Part shown: in pieces, positions 16,577-25,129 of the stretch | Layout: every line of letters starts with the position of its first letter | How positions within the stretch are numbered: position 1 is the first letter of the stretch | Source: Amycolatopsis methanolica 239 | GTDB lineage: Bacteria; Actinomycetota; Actinomycetes; Mycobacteriales; Pseudonocardiaceae | Length of the DNA: 64,000 nucleotides | NCBI RefSeq assembly: GCF_000739085.1 | Contig: NZ_CP009110.1 | Coordinates: 2,480,001 to 2,544,000, forward strand | Direction: 5' to 3' | Position numbers and translations under genes: made by a program | Notes under the pieces: generated by a model | Databases searched by the model: none | Told to the model about the DNA's origin: nothing | Seen by the model: the letters and a program-made list of their open reading frames with translations, nothing else

Positions 16577-17275
16577 GTGACTGGAACAGGCCACATTCTC
16601 GTCGTGGACGACGACGAGACGGTGCGCGACGTCGTGCGGCGCTACCTCGAAGCGGGCGGCTTCACCGTCGAACTCGCCGGGAACGGCGACGAGGCGCTGC
16701 GCCGCTTCGCCGGGCGCGAACCCGACCTCGTCGTGCTCGACGTGATGATGCCCGGGATGAGCGGCCTGGAGGTGTGCCGGCGCATGCGGGAACGCACCGC
16801 GGTGCCGGTCGTCCTACTCACCGCGCTCGGCGAGGAGGAGGACCGCATCGCCGGCCTGCGCCTGGGCGCCGACGACTACGTGACCAAACCGTTCAGCCCG
16901 CGCGAACTCGCGCTGCGGGTGATGTCGGTGCTGCGGCGGGCGCGGCTGCCCGCGCGCGCACCGGCGCCCGACGTGCTCACCGACGGCGGGCTGCGGCTGC
17001 GGCTGAGCGCGCACCAGGCGACCCTCGACGGGCGGCCGCTGTCCCTGACCACCCGCGAGTTCGACCTGCTCGCGTTCTTCCTCGCCCAGCCCGGCACCGC
17101 GTTCTCCCGCGAGGAACTGCTGGAGAAGGTGTGGGGCTGGAACTTCGGCGACCAGTCCACGGTGACCGTCCACGTGCGCCGGTTGCGCGAGAAGATCGAG
17201 GACGACCCGGCCAGGCCCACGCGGATCGCGACGGTGTGGGGTGTCGGCTACCGCTACGAACCGGTGCGGCCATGA
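16577..17275 (+). CDS. OmpR/PhoB-family response regulator
   Basis: A 232-residue regulator: receiver domain with acidic pocket (ILVVDDDETVRD), phosphoacceptor in VVLDVMMPGMSG and conserved Lys in DDYVTKPFSPREL, then a winged-helix output domain (LTTREFDLLAFFL, TVHVRRLREKIEDDP, VWGVGYRYEP). The GTG start is 7 nt after the membrane protein; its stop overlaps the kinase ATG. Confidence 0.93.
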   Translation: MTGTGHILVVDDDETVRDVVRRYLEAGGFTVELAGNGDEALRRFAGREPDLVVLDVMMPGMSGLEVCRRMRERTAVPVVLLTALGEEEDRIAGLRLGADDYVTKPFSPRELALRVMSVLRRARLPARAPAPDVLTDGGLRLRLSAHQATLDGRPLSLTTREFDLLAFFLAQPGTAFSREELLEKVWGWNFGDQSTVTVHVRRLREKIEDDPARPTRIATVWGVGYRYEPVRP

Positions 17276-18318
17276 TCGAACCGAGCGAACCGTGGCGGGA
17301 CATGCTCCTGCACGCCTGGCACATCCTGCCGGTGGCGCTGCTGTTCGCCCTGCCCGTCGCGGTCGCCGGCGGGCTGGTCCTGTACGTCCTGCGGCGCCGC
17401 TCGCTCGCGACCACGCTGACGGTGCTCGTACTGATCCCCGTGCTGTCGACGCTGACCGGCGTGCTCGGCGTCAGCGGTTTCATGTTCACCCCGGCGATGA
17501 CCACGATGGTGCTGGTGTGCCTGCTCGTCGGGCTGGTCACCGTGCCGGCCGCGATCGTGCTGGGCCGCACCATCGCGCGGCGCACGGTGTGGGAACGCGA
17601 GGCGCACGAACGTGAACGGATGGCCGAGGCCGCGCGGCGCGACCTGGTCGCGTGGATCAGCCACGACCTGCGCAGCCCGCTGGCCGGGATCCGGGCGATG
17701 GCCGAGGCACTCGCCGACGGCATCGTCTCCGACCAGCGCGAGATCGCCGGCTACGCGCAGCGCATCAGCGGCGAGAGCGAACGGCTCTCCGGCATGGTGA
17801 CCGACCTGTTCGAGCTGTCCCGCATCACGGCGGGCGCGCTGCGGCTGTCGATGTCCGCGGTGCCGCTGCGGGACGTCGTGAGCGACGCGGTCGCCACGCA
17901 GGCGCCGATCGCGCGGCGGAAGCAGGTCTGCGTGCGTGCCGAGTCCGATTCGTGGCCGGTCGTGTTCGGCAGCGACCCGGAACTGGCGCGGATCGTGCAG
18001 AACCTGGTCTCCAACGCGATCCGGCACACGCCACCGGACGGCACGGTGTCCGTGCGGGTGGCCGTCGAGGGCGGCGACGCGCTGCTCGCCGTGGACGACG
18101 GGTGCGGTGGCATCCCGGACGACGAGCTGGCCCAGGTGTTCGACGTCGCCTTCCGCGGCACGGCAGCGCGCACCCCGGACCCCTCCGGCGCGGCAGGCGC
18201 GGGGCTGGGGCTGGCGATCACGAAGGGACTCGTGGAGGCGCACCACGGCCGGATCGGGGTGCGCAACCACGGCGCGGGCTGCCGGTTCGAGGTCCGCCTC
18301 CCGCTCGCCGCGCACTGA
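17272..18318 (+). CDS. Sensor histidine kinase
   Basis: A 348-residue kinase with two or three N-terminal membrane helices (LPVALLFALPVAVAGGLV, MVLVCLLVGLVTVPAAIVL), a HisKA domain with the phosphorylated His in VAWISHDLRSPLAGIRAM, and a HATPase_c domain with the N box NLVSNAIRHTPPDG and G boxes DDGCGGIPD and GAGLGLAITKGLVEAH. The extracellular sensing part is very short, so it may sense the membrane state or a partner such as the polytopic protein upstream. Coupled to the regulator by ATGA. Confidence 0.92.
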   Translation: MIEPSEPWRDMLLHAWHILPVALLFALPVAVAGGLVLYVLRRRSLATTLTVLVLIPVLSTLTGVLGVSGFMFTPAMTTMVLVCLLVGLVTVPAAIVLGRTIARRTVWEREAHERERMAEAARRDLVAWISHDLRSPLAGIRAMAEALADGIVSDQREIAGYAQRISGESERLSGMVTDLFELSRITAGALRLSMSAVPLRDVVSDAVATQAPIARRKQVCVRAESDSWPVVFGSDPELARIVQNLVSNAIRHTPPDGTVSVRVAVEGGDALLAVDDGCGGIPDDELAQVFDVAFRGTAARTPDPSGAAGAGLGLAITKGLVEAHHGRIGVRNHGAGCRFEVRLPLAAH

Positions 18319-18321
18319 TGC

Positions 18322-19371
18322 TCAGGCGCGTAGCGGCGCGGCGGCGAACGCCGCGATCCCCTCGGTGAACGGGATTTTCGCGGTGAACCCCAGCAGTTCC
18401 CGGGCGCGGGCCGGATCGGCCACGACGTGCCGGACATCGGCGGGCCGCGCACCCCCGGCCACCACCGGGGCCGGGCCGCCGAAGGCCAGGGCCAGTTCGG
18501 TGGCCAGGTCGCCGACGGTGTGCGGGGTCCCGGAGCAGACGTTGACCGGAGTCAACTCGCCCGGCGCGCCCGGAGTGGTCAGCGCCCGGAGGTTCGCTTC
18601 GGCGACGTCCTCGACGTGCACGAAGTCCCGGCGCTGCCGCCCGTCCTCGAGGACGGTGGGAGCCTCACCGCGTTCCAGGGCAGAGCGGAACAGCGCCGCG
18701 ACGCCCGCGTACGGGGTGTCGCGCGGCATCCGGGGCCCGTACACGTTGTGGTAGCGCAACGCCCACACGCTGCCACCGGTCTGTCGCGTCCAGGCGGCGG
18801 CCAGGTGTTCCTGCGCGAGCTTCGTGGCCGCGTAGGTGCTGCGCGGCCGCAGCGGCGCGTCTTCCGGCACGAGAAGCGGTTCGAGGTCGGCGCCGCAGCG
18901 CGGACAAGGCGGCTCGAATCGGCCGGCGTCCAGCGCTGCCGGTGTGCGAGCGGTGGGTTCGACCAGGCCGTGAGCCGGGCACTGGTAACGCCCCTCCCCG
19001 TAGACGACCATCGAGGAGGCCAGCACCAGCCGCCCGACCCCGGCTGAGTACATCTGGGCCAGCAGCACCGCGGTGCCGTAGTCGTTGTGCCACGCGTAGA
19101 GCGGAGCGTCCGCCGGATCGAGCCCATGCCCCACGACGGCAGCTTGATGACACACCGCGTCCACCCCGTCGAGCAGATCACGCACCAGCCCGGCGTCCGT
19201 GAGAGTGCCCCGAACGAACCGATGCCCCGCGAGGTACGCCGGCACCGCGTCGCTGTCGTGCGCCTGGGGAAGGAGATCATCGAGTACCAGAACGTCATGC
19301 CCGTCGGCGGCCAGCAGATCAGCAACGCACGAGCCGATGAACCCAGCGCCCCCGGTGAGTAGAACCCGCAT
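18322..19371 (-). CDS. NAD-dependent epimerase/dehydratase (extended SDR)
   Basis: A 349-residue extended SDR: LLTGGAGFIGSCVADLLAADG binds NAD, catalytic YAATKLAQEHL lies near residue 165, and WALRYHNVYGPRMPRDTPYAG is the substrate loop. A C-x2-C-type insertion (ARCPAHG-like, then CPRCGADL) around residues 125-150 is unusual and could bind zinc. The ATG at 19371 has AGGGTGG upstream; a GTG at 19380 is less likely. Probably supplies a nucleotide sugar for the neighbouring glycosyltransferases. Convergent with the kinase gene, 3 nt apart. Confidence 0.85.
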   Translation of the reverse strand: MRVLLTGGAGFIGSCVADLLAADGHDVLVLDDLLPQAHDSDAVPAYLAGHRFVRGTLTDAGLVRDLLDGVDAVCHQAAVVGHGLDPADAPLYAWHNDYGTAVLLAQMYSAGVGRLVLASSMVVYGEGRYQCPAHGLVEPTARTPAALDAGRFEPPCPRCGADLEPLLVPEDAPLRPRSTYAATKLAQEHLAAAWTRQTGGSVWALRYHNVYGPRMPRDTPYAGVAALFRSALERGEAPTVLEDGRQRRDFVHVEDVAEANLRALTTPGAPGELTPVNVCSGTPHTVGDLATELALAFGGPAPVVAGGARPADVRHVVADPARARELLGFTAKIPFTEGIAAFAAAPLRA

Positions 19372-19506
19372 GGCGGCCACCCTATGGGCGCCCTACACAC
19401 CACCCATCAGCCGCGGCGCACTCGTCAGACTTCGGTAATGCCGGGATTGCCGGCCCCCGGTCGATCGTGTGATCCCCGTTTGCCGCGGCCTGGGCCGGAC
19501 ACCGAT

Positions 19507-19538
19507 TCTGTCCGCGACCGGTGCGAAAAGTGGACAGA
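19507..19538. promoter_or_regulatory. Inverted repeat upstream of the extradiol/luciferase operon
   Basis: TCTGTCC and GGACAGA, separated by 18 bp, lie about 120 bp upstream of the first luciferase-like gene in the intergenic control region. It could be a regulator site for the AraC protein at the end of this operon. Position supports this; nothing else does. Confidence 0.3.
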
Positions 19539-19656
19539 CTTGAGCGAAGAACGGCTCGTCGGACCGTGGCGCTCCGCCCTAACGTGATCGGCACCGGATC
19601 CGGTCGTGAGCCGGAACGCGGATGCAGGCCGAATGTCAAAGTGGACGGAGAATCAC

Positions 19657-20742
19657 GTGGTCAAGTCTTGGCTCTTTGAGATTTTCAGCTACCCGTACGA
19701 TCCCGACCCTGCGAAGTTCGACCCGCAGCTGTGCAAGGATCTCTACGACTGGAAGCTGGAATCGTGGGTCGCTGCCGAGGACCTGGGATTCGACGGGGTC
19801 TTCTTTTCCGAGCACCACTTCACGCCGTACAGCATCAGCCCCTCGCCCAACCTGCTCGTGGCGACCCTGGCCCAGCGGACCAGCCGGATGAACATCGGGG
19901 TGATGGCGAACATCACCGCGTTCCACAACCCGCGCCGGCTCGCTGAAGAGGGCGCGATGCTCGACTACCTCACCGGTGGCCGGCTCGAGGTCGGCTTGGG
20001 ACGTGGCGTGGACGAGCCCGAGTTCATTCGCGAAGGCGTCAAAATGGAGGAGACGCGCGCCCGGTTCGAGGAGTCCGTCGCGCTCATCCAGTCTGCCTGG
20101 ACGGAACCCACCTTCACCTTCAAGGGCGAGTTCTACAAATACGACAACGTGAGTCTCTGGCCTCGGCCCTTGCGGTCAGAGCTGCCGATCTGGGTTACGG
20201 CGCTGAGCCCGCAGACGGTGAGCTGGGCGGCCCGGCAGGGTTTCCGGTTCACTTCGGTCTTCTCGCCGACCGAGAACATGCGGACGATTTTCGAGCAGTA
20301 CAAGAAGGCGGCCGCGGAAGCCGGTCGTGAAGCTGAACCCACCGACATGGGTGTGTGCCGCAACGTGTTCATCGCGGACTCCGAACAGGAGGCGCGCGAT
20401 CTTGCCGAGCCTGCCTTCGACGCGCTGTTCGCGGCGTTCAAGGAGGCCGCTGTGTTCCACGATCTCGAGAACGTGCCCGCCGGCTACGAGCACTATCAGT
20501 CCTTCTTCCGCCCGTTCGCCGGAGAGGACGTGTCGTTCGACGCTCTCATCGACATCGGGGCGATCTGCGTGGGGAGGCCGGAGACCGTCCGCGACCAGAT
20601 CGTGAGCCAGATGGAGCAGATCGGCTGCGGGAACTTCCTCAACTGGGGGTCGTTCGGCACCCTCACCAAGGAGCAGACGATGCGCTCCTACCAGCTGTTC
20701 GGCGAGCACGTGGTGCCGGCTCTGCGCTCCCTGAAGGTGTAG
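19657..20742 (+). CDS. Luciferase-like flavin-dependent monooxygenase 1
   Basis: A 361-residue bacterial-luciferase-family monooxygenase: FFSEHHFTPYSISPSPNLLV, GGRLEVGLGRGVDEPEFIREG and IGAICVGRPETVRDQI. Uses reduced FMN and O2; the flavin reductase at 23349 is the likely electron source. I chose the GTG at 19657 because GGAG precedes it by 6 nt and family members start near the KSWLFE block; ATG 19633 is an alternative. First gene of an operon with an extradiol dioxygenase and hydrolases, so it probably hydroxylates or opens an aromatic or heteroaromatic substrate. The exact substrate is unknown. Confidence 0.88.
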   Translation: MVKSWLFEIFSYPYDPDPAKFDPQLCKDLYDWKLESWVAAEDLGFDGVFFSEHHFTPYSISPSPNLLVATLAQRTSRMNIGVMANITAFHNPRRLAEEGAMLDYLTGGRLEVGLGRGVDEPEFIREGVKMEETRARFEESVALIQSAWTEPTFTFKGEFYKYDNVSLWPRPLRSELPIWVTALSPQTVSWAARQGFRFTSVFSPTENMRTIFEQYKKAAAEAGREAEPTDMGVCRNVFIADSEQEARDLAEPAFDALFAAFKEAAVFHDLENVPAGYEHYQSFFRPFAGEDVSFDALIDIGAICVGRPETVRDQIVSQMEQIGCGNFLNWGSFGTLTKEQTMRSYQLFGEHVVPALRSLKV

Positions 20743-20744
20743 TC

Positions 20745-21698
20745 GTGACGTCCGAGCTGGCCTTGTGCTGCATGTCGCACACGCCGTTGCTGGGGTCGGG
20801 CGACCCGGGCGAGTCGGTCGTGCAGCGGGTCGACGGCGCTCTCCGCGACGCCAGGCGGTTCGTGGAAGCTTTCGACCCGGACCTCGTCGTCATCTTCGGC
20901 CCTGACCACTACCAGGGCTTCCGGTATGAGCTCATGCCACCGTTCTGCGTCGGGTTGTCGGCTACAGCCATCGGCGACTACAACACCAGTCCCGGTGAGC
21001 TCGACGTGCCACAGGCACTCGCCGATGATCTCGTCGCCCATCTGCTGGCGGCGGATCTCGACGTGGCCATGTCGGAGAAGATGGTCGTCGATCACGGCAT
21101 CGCCCAGCCGCTGGAAAACCTGTTCGGCTCGAGCGCGGCCAAACCCGTGATCCCTGTCTTCATCAACTCGGTCGCCGAGCCGCTCGGACCTCTGCGCCGG
21201 ATCAGGCGCCTCGGCGCGGCGGTGGGCGAGTTCGTCCGGGACTTGGATCAGAAGGTTCTGCTCGTCGGCTCGGGCGGCTTGTCACACGATGTGCCGGTCC
21301 CGCGGCTGCGGCAGTCTCCACCGGAAGCTGTCGCCTACATTGTGGACAAGCGCCGAACGCCCGAGGAGCAGACGGCGCGCGAGGAGGCGGTGTTCCAGGC
21401 CGGCCAAGCCTTCGCGCGCGGTGAGTCTTCGCTGCTGCCACTGAACCCTGATCTCGACGAGCAGATCCTTCGGCAGTTCGAGAAGGGCGACCTGGCCTGG
21501 TTCGACCCGATCAGCGTCGAGTGGCTCGGCAAACAGGGCGGCAGCTCGATCCACGAAGTGCGTTCGTGGATCGCGGCCCATGCCGCGCTGCAAACCGCAG
21601 GGCCCTACCGGACCGAGTCTTCGTTCTACCAACCGGTCCCCGAGTGGATCATCGGTTTCGCGGTGACCACGGCGCGACCACGAGAAGCGACCAGGTGA
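20745..21698 (+). CDS. Class III extradiol ring-cleavage dioxygenase, MhpB-like
   Basis: A 317-residue protein matching 2,3-dihydroxyphenylpropionate 1,2-dioxygenase: CCMSHTPLLGSGDPGE, FGPDHYQGF, MPPFCVGLSATAIGDY, catalytic VDHGIAQPLE and GSGGLSHDVPVP, and IPEWI-type end (PVPEWIIGF). Fe(II)-dependent meta-cleavage of a catechol-like ring. GTG start two bases after the monooxygenase stop. No MhpA, D, E or F homolog is near, so the substrate may differ from phenylpropionate; MhpB-type enzymes also act on hydroxypyridones in other bacteria. Confidence 0.9.
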   Translation: MTSELALCCMSHTPLLGSGDPGESVVQRVDGALRDARRFVEAFDPDLVVIFGPDHYQGFRYELMPPFCVGLSATAIGDYNTSPGELDVPQALADDLVAHLLAADLDVAMSEKMVVDHGIAQPLENLFGSSAAKPVIPVFINSVAEPLGPLRRIRRLGAAVGEFVRDLDQKVLLVGSGGLSHDVPVPRLRQSPPEAVAYIVDKRRTPEEQTAREEAVFQAGQAFARGESSLLPLNPDLDEQILRQFEKGDLAWFDPISVEWLGKQGGSSIHEVRSWIAAHAALQTAGPYRTESSFYQPVPEWIIGFAVTTARPREATR

Positions 21699-21702
21699 CA
21701 AA

Positions 21703-22455
21703 ATGGTTGAGAAAGAAGAAGTCGTACCGACCGACGACGGACCGATGACCGTCACGGTTCGCCATCCCGACGGCGGTGGCCCGTTTCCCGTGGTCATCGT
21801 TTACCACGACGGACCGGGGCTGCGTGCGGACATCCACGACGTCAGCCGCAAATTGGCGCGTGCCGGCTATTACGCTGTCCTGCCGGATCTCTACCACCGG
21901 CTCGGTCATCAGATTTCCTTCGACCTGGCCGGTATCGGTCAAGGGCCGGGATCACCGGAATTCGATCGGCTGATGGCGGCGGTCACCTCGCTCGGTGATG
22001 ACATGGTGCTGGCCGACACGGCCGCGATGCTGGAGGTCACCGCGAAGGACGCCGCCGCCGACATGAACGCCAAGGCCGCCATGGGGTTCTGCATGGGCGC
22101 GCGCTTCACCCTGCGGTTGCTCGCCGCCGACCCCGCGGGGTTCGCGGCAGGCTCGGCTCTGCATCCGTCGAACTGCGTCACGGATGACCCGGATTCGCCC
22201 CATCGGAGCGTCGGGAAGATCTCCGCCGAGCTGTTCGTCGGACTCGGCGCGGCCGACAAGCTCTCCCCGCTCGAGCTGAACAAGCCGCTGCGGGACGAGC
22301 TGGGCGGGCCCTCGGTGAAAGCGACTGTCGAGATCTTCGACGGCGCCGATCATGGCTTCATGTTCCCGCAGCTGCCGGCCTATCAGCAGTACGCGGCGTC
22401 CGTTTCGTGGGACCGCACGCTCGAGTTGTTCCACCGAACCCTGGGGAAGAGGTAG
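21703..22455 (+). CDS. Dienelactone hydrolase family protein
   Basis: A 250-residue alpha/beta hydrolase of the DLH family. The nucleophile is Cys in MGFCMGARF (about residue 129), with Asp in GLGAADKL and His in GADHGFMFPQ completing the triad. PVVIVYHDGPGLRADIHD forms the oxyanion region. Sits between the extradiol dioxygenase and an MhpC-like hydrolase. It may open a lactone or hydrolyse the ring-cleavage product. Family is secure, role inferred. Confidence 0.88.
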   Translation: MVEKEEVVPTDDGPMTVTVRHPDGGGPFPVVIVYHDGPGLRADIHDVSRKLARAGYYAVLPDLYHRLGHQISFDLAGIGQGPGSPEFDRLMAAVTSLGDDMVLADTAAMLEVTAKDAAADMNAKAAMGFCMGARFTLRLLAADPAGFAAGSALHPSNCVTDDPDSPHRSVGKISAELFVGLGAADKLSPLELNKPLRDELGGPSVKATVEIFDGADHGFMFPQLPAYQQYAASVSWDRTLELFHRTLGKR

Positions 22456-22463
22456 CGCCGATC

Positions 22464-23303
22464 ATGCGATCTGCGAAGCTTGCTCCCGTGCAGACGGAGG
22501 ACCGGGCCACCGGCGCGGACACGACGCACGTCGCGACGGCGGGAGACCCCGGTGGCGAACCGCTGTTGCTCCTGCACGGGACCGGACCGGGTGCGACGGG
22601 AGCGCTGAGCTTCCGGCCGCTCCTGCCCGGCGTTGCGACATACCGGTGCATCATGCCCGATCTGGTGGGATTCGGGCACAGCAGTCATCCGGAAACCCTG
22701 CCCCCGGGCCCGGGACCGTGGTTCAGGCGGCGCGTCGACGCGGTACTCCGGCTCCTGGACGACCTCGGACTGGACCGGGTTCACGTGGCAGGGCACTCCT
22801 ACGGTGCGCGCGTGGCGCTCGAACTGGCCGTGCACGCACCCGAGCGGCTCGGGCGGATCGTCCTGATGGGCGCGGGCGGGACACCGGTCAAGGCCAGGCT
22901 GGGGACGCTCACCGCGTTCTACGAGAGCCCGAGTGAGGAGGCGATGCACGCGCTCGTGAGCGCCCAGCTGTCTCGAGGCGATGTTCCTGGCATCGACGAT
23001 TACGTGAAGGAGCGTTTCGCGATCGCGGTCCGGCCGGAGGTGCGACGGTCGTTCCAGGCCGCCATGGCGCCCGGCGACCCCGCGCCGGTCTACGACGAGC
23101 CGGTGCTCGCCGGCATACCGCACCCGGTCCTCGCGGTTCACGGGAAGGACGACGGCACGATCTCACCTGCCGCGGGGCTCTTCCTTGCCGAGCACCTTCC
23201 GCACGCGGACCTGCACCTGTTCGCGGATTGCGGGCACTTGCTCCAGTTCGAGGTGCCGGACCGGCTCGGTGCCCTGATCCGCGAGTTCCTGGCAGCGGCG
23301 TAG
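22464..23303 (+). CDS. Alpha/beta hydrolase, MhpC/meta-cleavage-product hydrolase type
   Basis: A 279-residue hydrolase: oxyanion motif LLLLHGTGPGATGALSF, nucleophile Ser in VAGHSYGARVALELA, acid in HGKDDGTISP and His in DCGHLLQFEVP. HGTGPGA is typical of meta-cleavage product C-C hydrolases such as MhpC. Located after the extradiol dioxygenase and DLH, it likely cleaves the ring-fission product. No strong ribosome-binding site, but the gene follows the DLH stop by 8 nt. Confidence 0.85.
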   Translation: MRSAKLAPVQTEDRATGADTTHVATAGDPGGEPLLLLHGTGPGATGALSFRPLLPGVATYRCIMPDLVGFGHSSHPETLPPGPGPWFRRRVDAVLRLLDDLGLDRVHVAGHSYGARVALELAVHAPERLGRIVLMGAGGTPVKARLGTLTAFYESPSEEAMHALVSAQLSRGDVPGIDDYVKERFAIAVRPEVRRSFQAAMAPGDPAPVYDEPVLAGIPHPVLAVHGKDDGTISPAAGLFLAEHLPHADLHLFADCGHLLQFEVPDRLGALIREFLAAA

Positions 23304-23348
23304 GCCGGGGAACGCCGAACCTGCTGAACCACTGACGAGGAGGAAACA

Positions 23349-23930
23349 ATGGCACCGGTCGAGACCGTCGGTGCACCGTGCCGTGCCGCGAGCCTTGAGA
23401 CCAAACCCCGCGGCCGTGACAGGAGGCCCGCGTTGATCGTTCCCGATCCAGACGAGACCGGCCCGCTGCGGCAGGTCTACGGCACCTTTCCCAGTGGGGT
23501 GGTAGCCGTGTGCGCGCTGCGCGACGCCGCTCCGGTCGGCATCGTCGCGAGTTCGTTCGTCGCGGTCTCGATGAACCCGCCGCTGGTATCCGTCTGCGTG
23601 CAACACACCTCCACAACCTGGCCGTTTCTGGCTGACTGTCCCCGGGTCGGGCTGTCGGTGCTCGGGACGACGCATGACCGGGCCTGCCGGCAGATCGCGT
23701 CGAAGACGGGGGACCGGTTCGCTGGCATCGGCTACACCGCGACCGGCGAGGGTGCGGTACTCCTGCACGGCGCGGCCGCCTGGCTGGACTGTTCGATCGA
23801 CACGGTCGTCAGTGCGGGGGACCACGACCTGGTGCTGCTTCGCGTGGCGGCTATGCGGCCACACGAAGAGGTCGCCCCGTTGGTCTTTCACGGCAGCCGG
23901 CTGCACGCGCTGTCCGCGTTGGCGTCCTGA
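23349..23930 (+). CDS. Flavin reductase (HpaC/NtaB family) 1
   Basis: A 193-residue flavin reductase domain: YGTFPSGVVAVCALRDAAPVGIVASSFVAVSMNPPLVSV, here quoted only as its known pattern of FPSGV and SSF.SVS.NPPL, followed by DHDLVLLRVAAMRPH. Supplies free reduced flavin to the luciferase-like enzyme. AGGAGG sits 7 nt before the ATG; the first 35 residues are not conserved, so translation might begin later. Its stop overlaps the RibBA-like start (TGATG). Confidence 0.88.
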   Translation: MAPVETVGAPCRAASLETKPRGRDRRPALIVPDPDETGPLRQVYGTFPSGVVAVCALRDAAPVGIVASSFVAVSMNPPLVSVCVQHTSTTWPFLADCPRVGLSVLGTTHDRACRQIASKTGDRFAGIGYTATGEGAVLLHGAAAWLDCSIDTVVSAGDHDLVLLRVAAMRPHEEVAPLVFHGSRLHALSALAS

Positions 23931-25015
23931 TGTTCGCTGACGACCGAGTCGCCCACGCGGTGGCCGCATTGCGCGCGGCGCGCCCGGTTCTCGTCGGCGG
24001 CACCGACCGGGAGAGCAAGTATGAGGTCGTCCTCCCCGCGGCACTGGCTGAGCCGCGGTGGACCGCATGGATGGTCCGCCACACGTCGGGGATACTCTGC
24101 GCGCCCCTTCCGGCCGAGCGCGCCGGTGCGCTCGGCCTGCCTCCCATGGTCCAGGACAACCAGGATCCACGAAGTCCTGTTTTCACCGTCTCGGTTGACG
24201 CGGCAGACGGCATCACCACCGGTATCAGCGCGACGGACCGCGCGCGCACCGCACGGGTGCTCGCCGATCCGGCCAGCGGCCCCGCCGACCTCGTCCGGCC
24301 CGGTCACCTGCTGCCGCTGAGGGTTTGTGCCAACGGTGTCGTCGTGCGGCCCGGGCACGCCGAGGCGGGGGTGGACCTGTGCCGCCTCGCCGGGCTTCCG
24401 CCGGTGGCGTTGACTGCCCGGCTGGTCGGCGACGGCGTGGGGATGGCCGGTGACGAGGACGCGGCCCTGCTTGCGGCTCGGCACGACCTCCCTGTCCTGC
24501 ACATACCGGAGCTCGTCGAGCACCGGTTGCGCTTCGGCGATGGGGAGCGAGGACGCGTCACCCGCGTCACCAACGCTCGGCTGCCGACCGAGCACGGCCC
24601 GCTCGACGCTGTCGGATACCGCGACGAGGTCACCGGCGCCGAGCACGTCGCGCTGGTCGGGCGTCCGTGGACGGGTGTGCCGCTCGTGGCGGTGCACGCC
24701 GAGTGCATCACCGGCGACACCTTCAAGACTACGATCTGTGATTGCGCTCGCCGTTTCGCTGAATCGGCGGCCATCATCGCCCATGCGGGTGGTGTGCTGG
24801 TCTACCTGCGCAGGCCGGGAGCGCGGGTGCTCGACGGGCACATTTGGACGACTGCCGACGACGGCGCTGCCGGCGCGATCGTCGCCGACCTCGGGTTCCG
24901 ATCCGTCCGGCTGCTCACCGGGCCGGCGGCGGCGCCGCAGCTTGCCCGGCCCGGCCTCACCGTCCTCGCGGTGCAGAATCGAGCCGCGAGCCTGGCCTGG
25001 TCGAACTTCGGCTGA
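23930..25015 (+). CDS. RibBA-like protein 1, catalytic motifs degraded in both domains
   Basis: A 361-residue two-domain homolog of DHBP synthase/GTP cyclohydrolase II. In the RibB half the DRENEGD motif is DRESKYE (residues 26-32), so one of the acidic residues is Lys; the histidine motif RPGHAEA is kept, but the CEI block reads LTARL. In the RibA half the three zinc cysteines remain (ECITGDTFKTTICDC), but the QEGRGIG loop is replaced by RRPGARVL and the DTVEAN segment is absent. Riboflavin-precursor synthesis by this protein is therefore doubtful. It is coupled to a flavin reductase gene in a flavin-dependent operon. Confidence 0.8.
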   Translation: MFADDRVAHAVAALRAARPVLVGGTDRESKYEVVLPAALAEPRWTAWMVRHTSGILCAPLPAERAGALGLPPMVQDNQDPRSPVFTVSVDAADGITTGISATDRARTARVLADPASGPADLVRPGHLLPLRVCANGVVVRPGHAEAGVDLCRLAGLPPVALTARLVGDGVGMAGDEDAALLAARHDLPVLHIPELVEHRLRFGDGERGRVTRVTNARLPTEHGPLDAVGYRDEVTGAEHVALVGRPWTGVPLVAVHAECITGDTFKTTICDCARRFAESAAIIAHAGGVLVYLRRPGARVLDGHIWTTADDGAAGAIVADLGFRSVRLLTGPAAAPQLARPGLTVLAVQNRAASLAWSNFG

Positions 25016-25129
25016 TGCGGTTCGATTTCCGGACTGTCGACCGGAGCGCAGAGCACTACCATGTTGCCGAAGGCTGATCACCGGCCATCCTGGCTGTGCC
25101 ACCCGAAGCCGAGTGGGAGGTACTCGACG

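Noticed and set aside
23304-23348. FMN riboswitch near the RibBA-like gene
   Set aside because: The gap is only 45 bp and lacks the conserved RFN-element helices; RibBA-like 1 is also directly coupled to the upstream gene.
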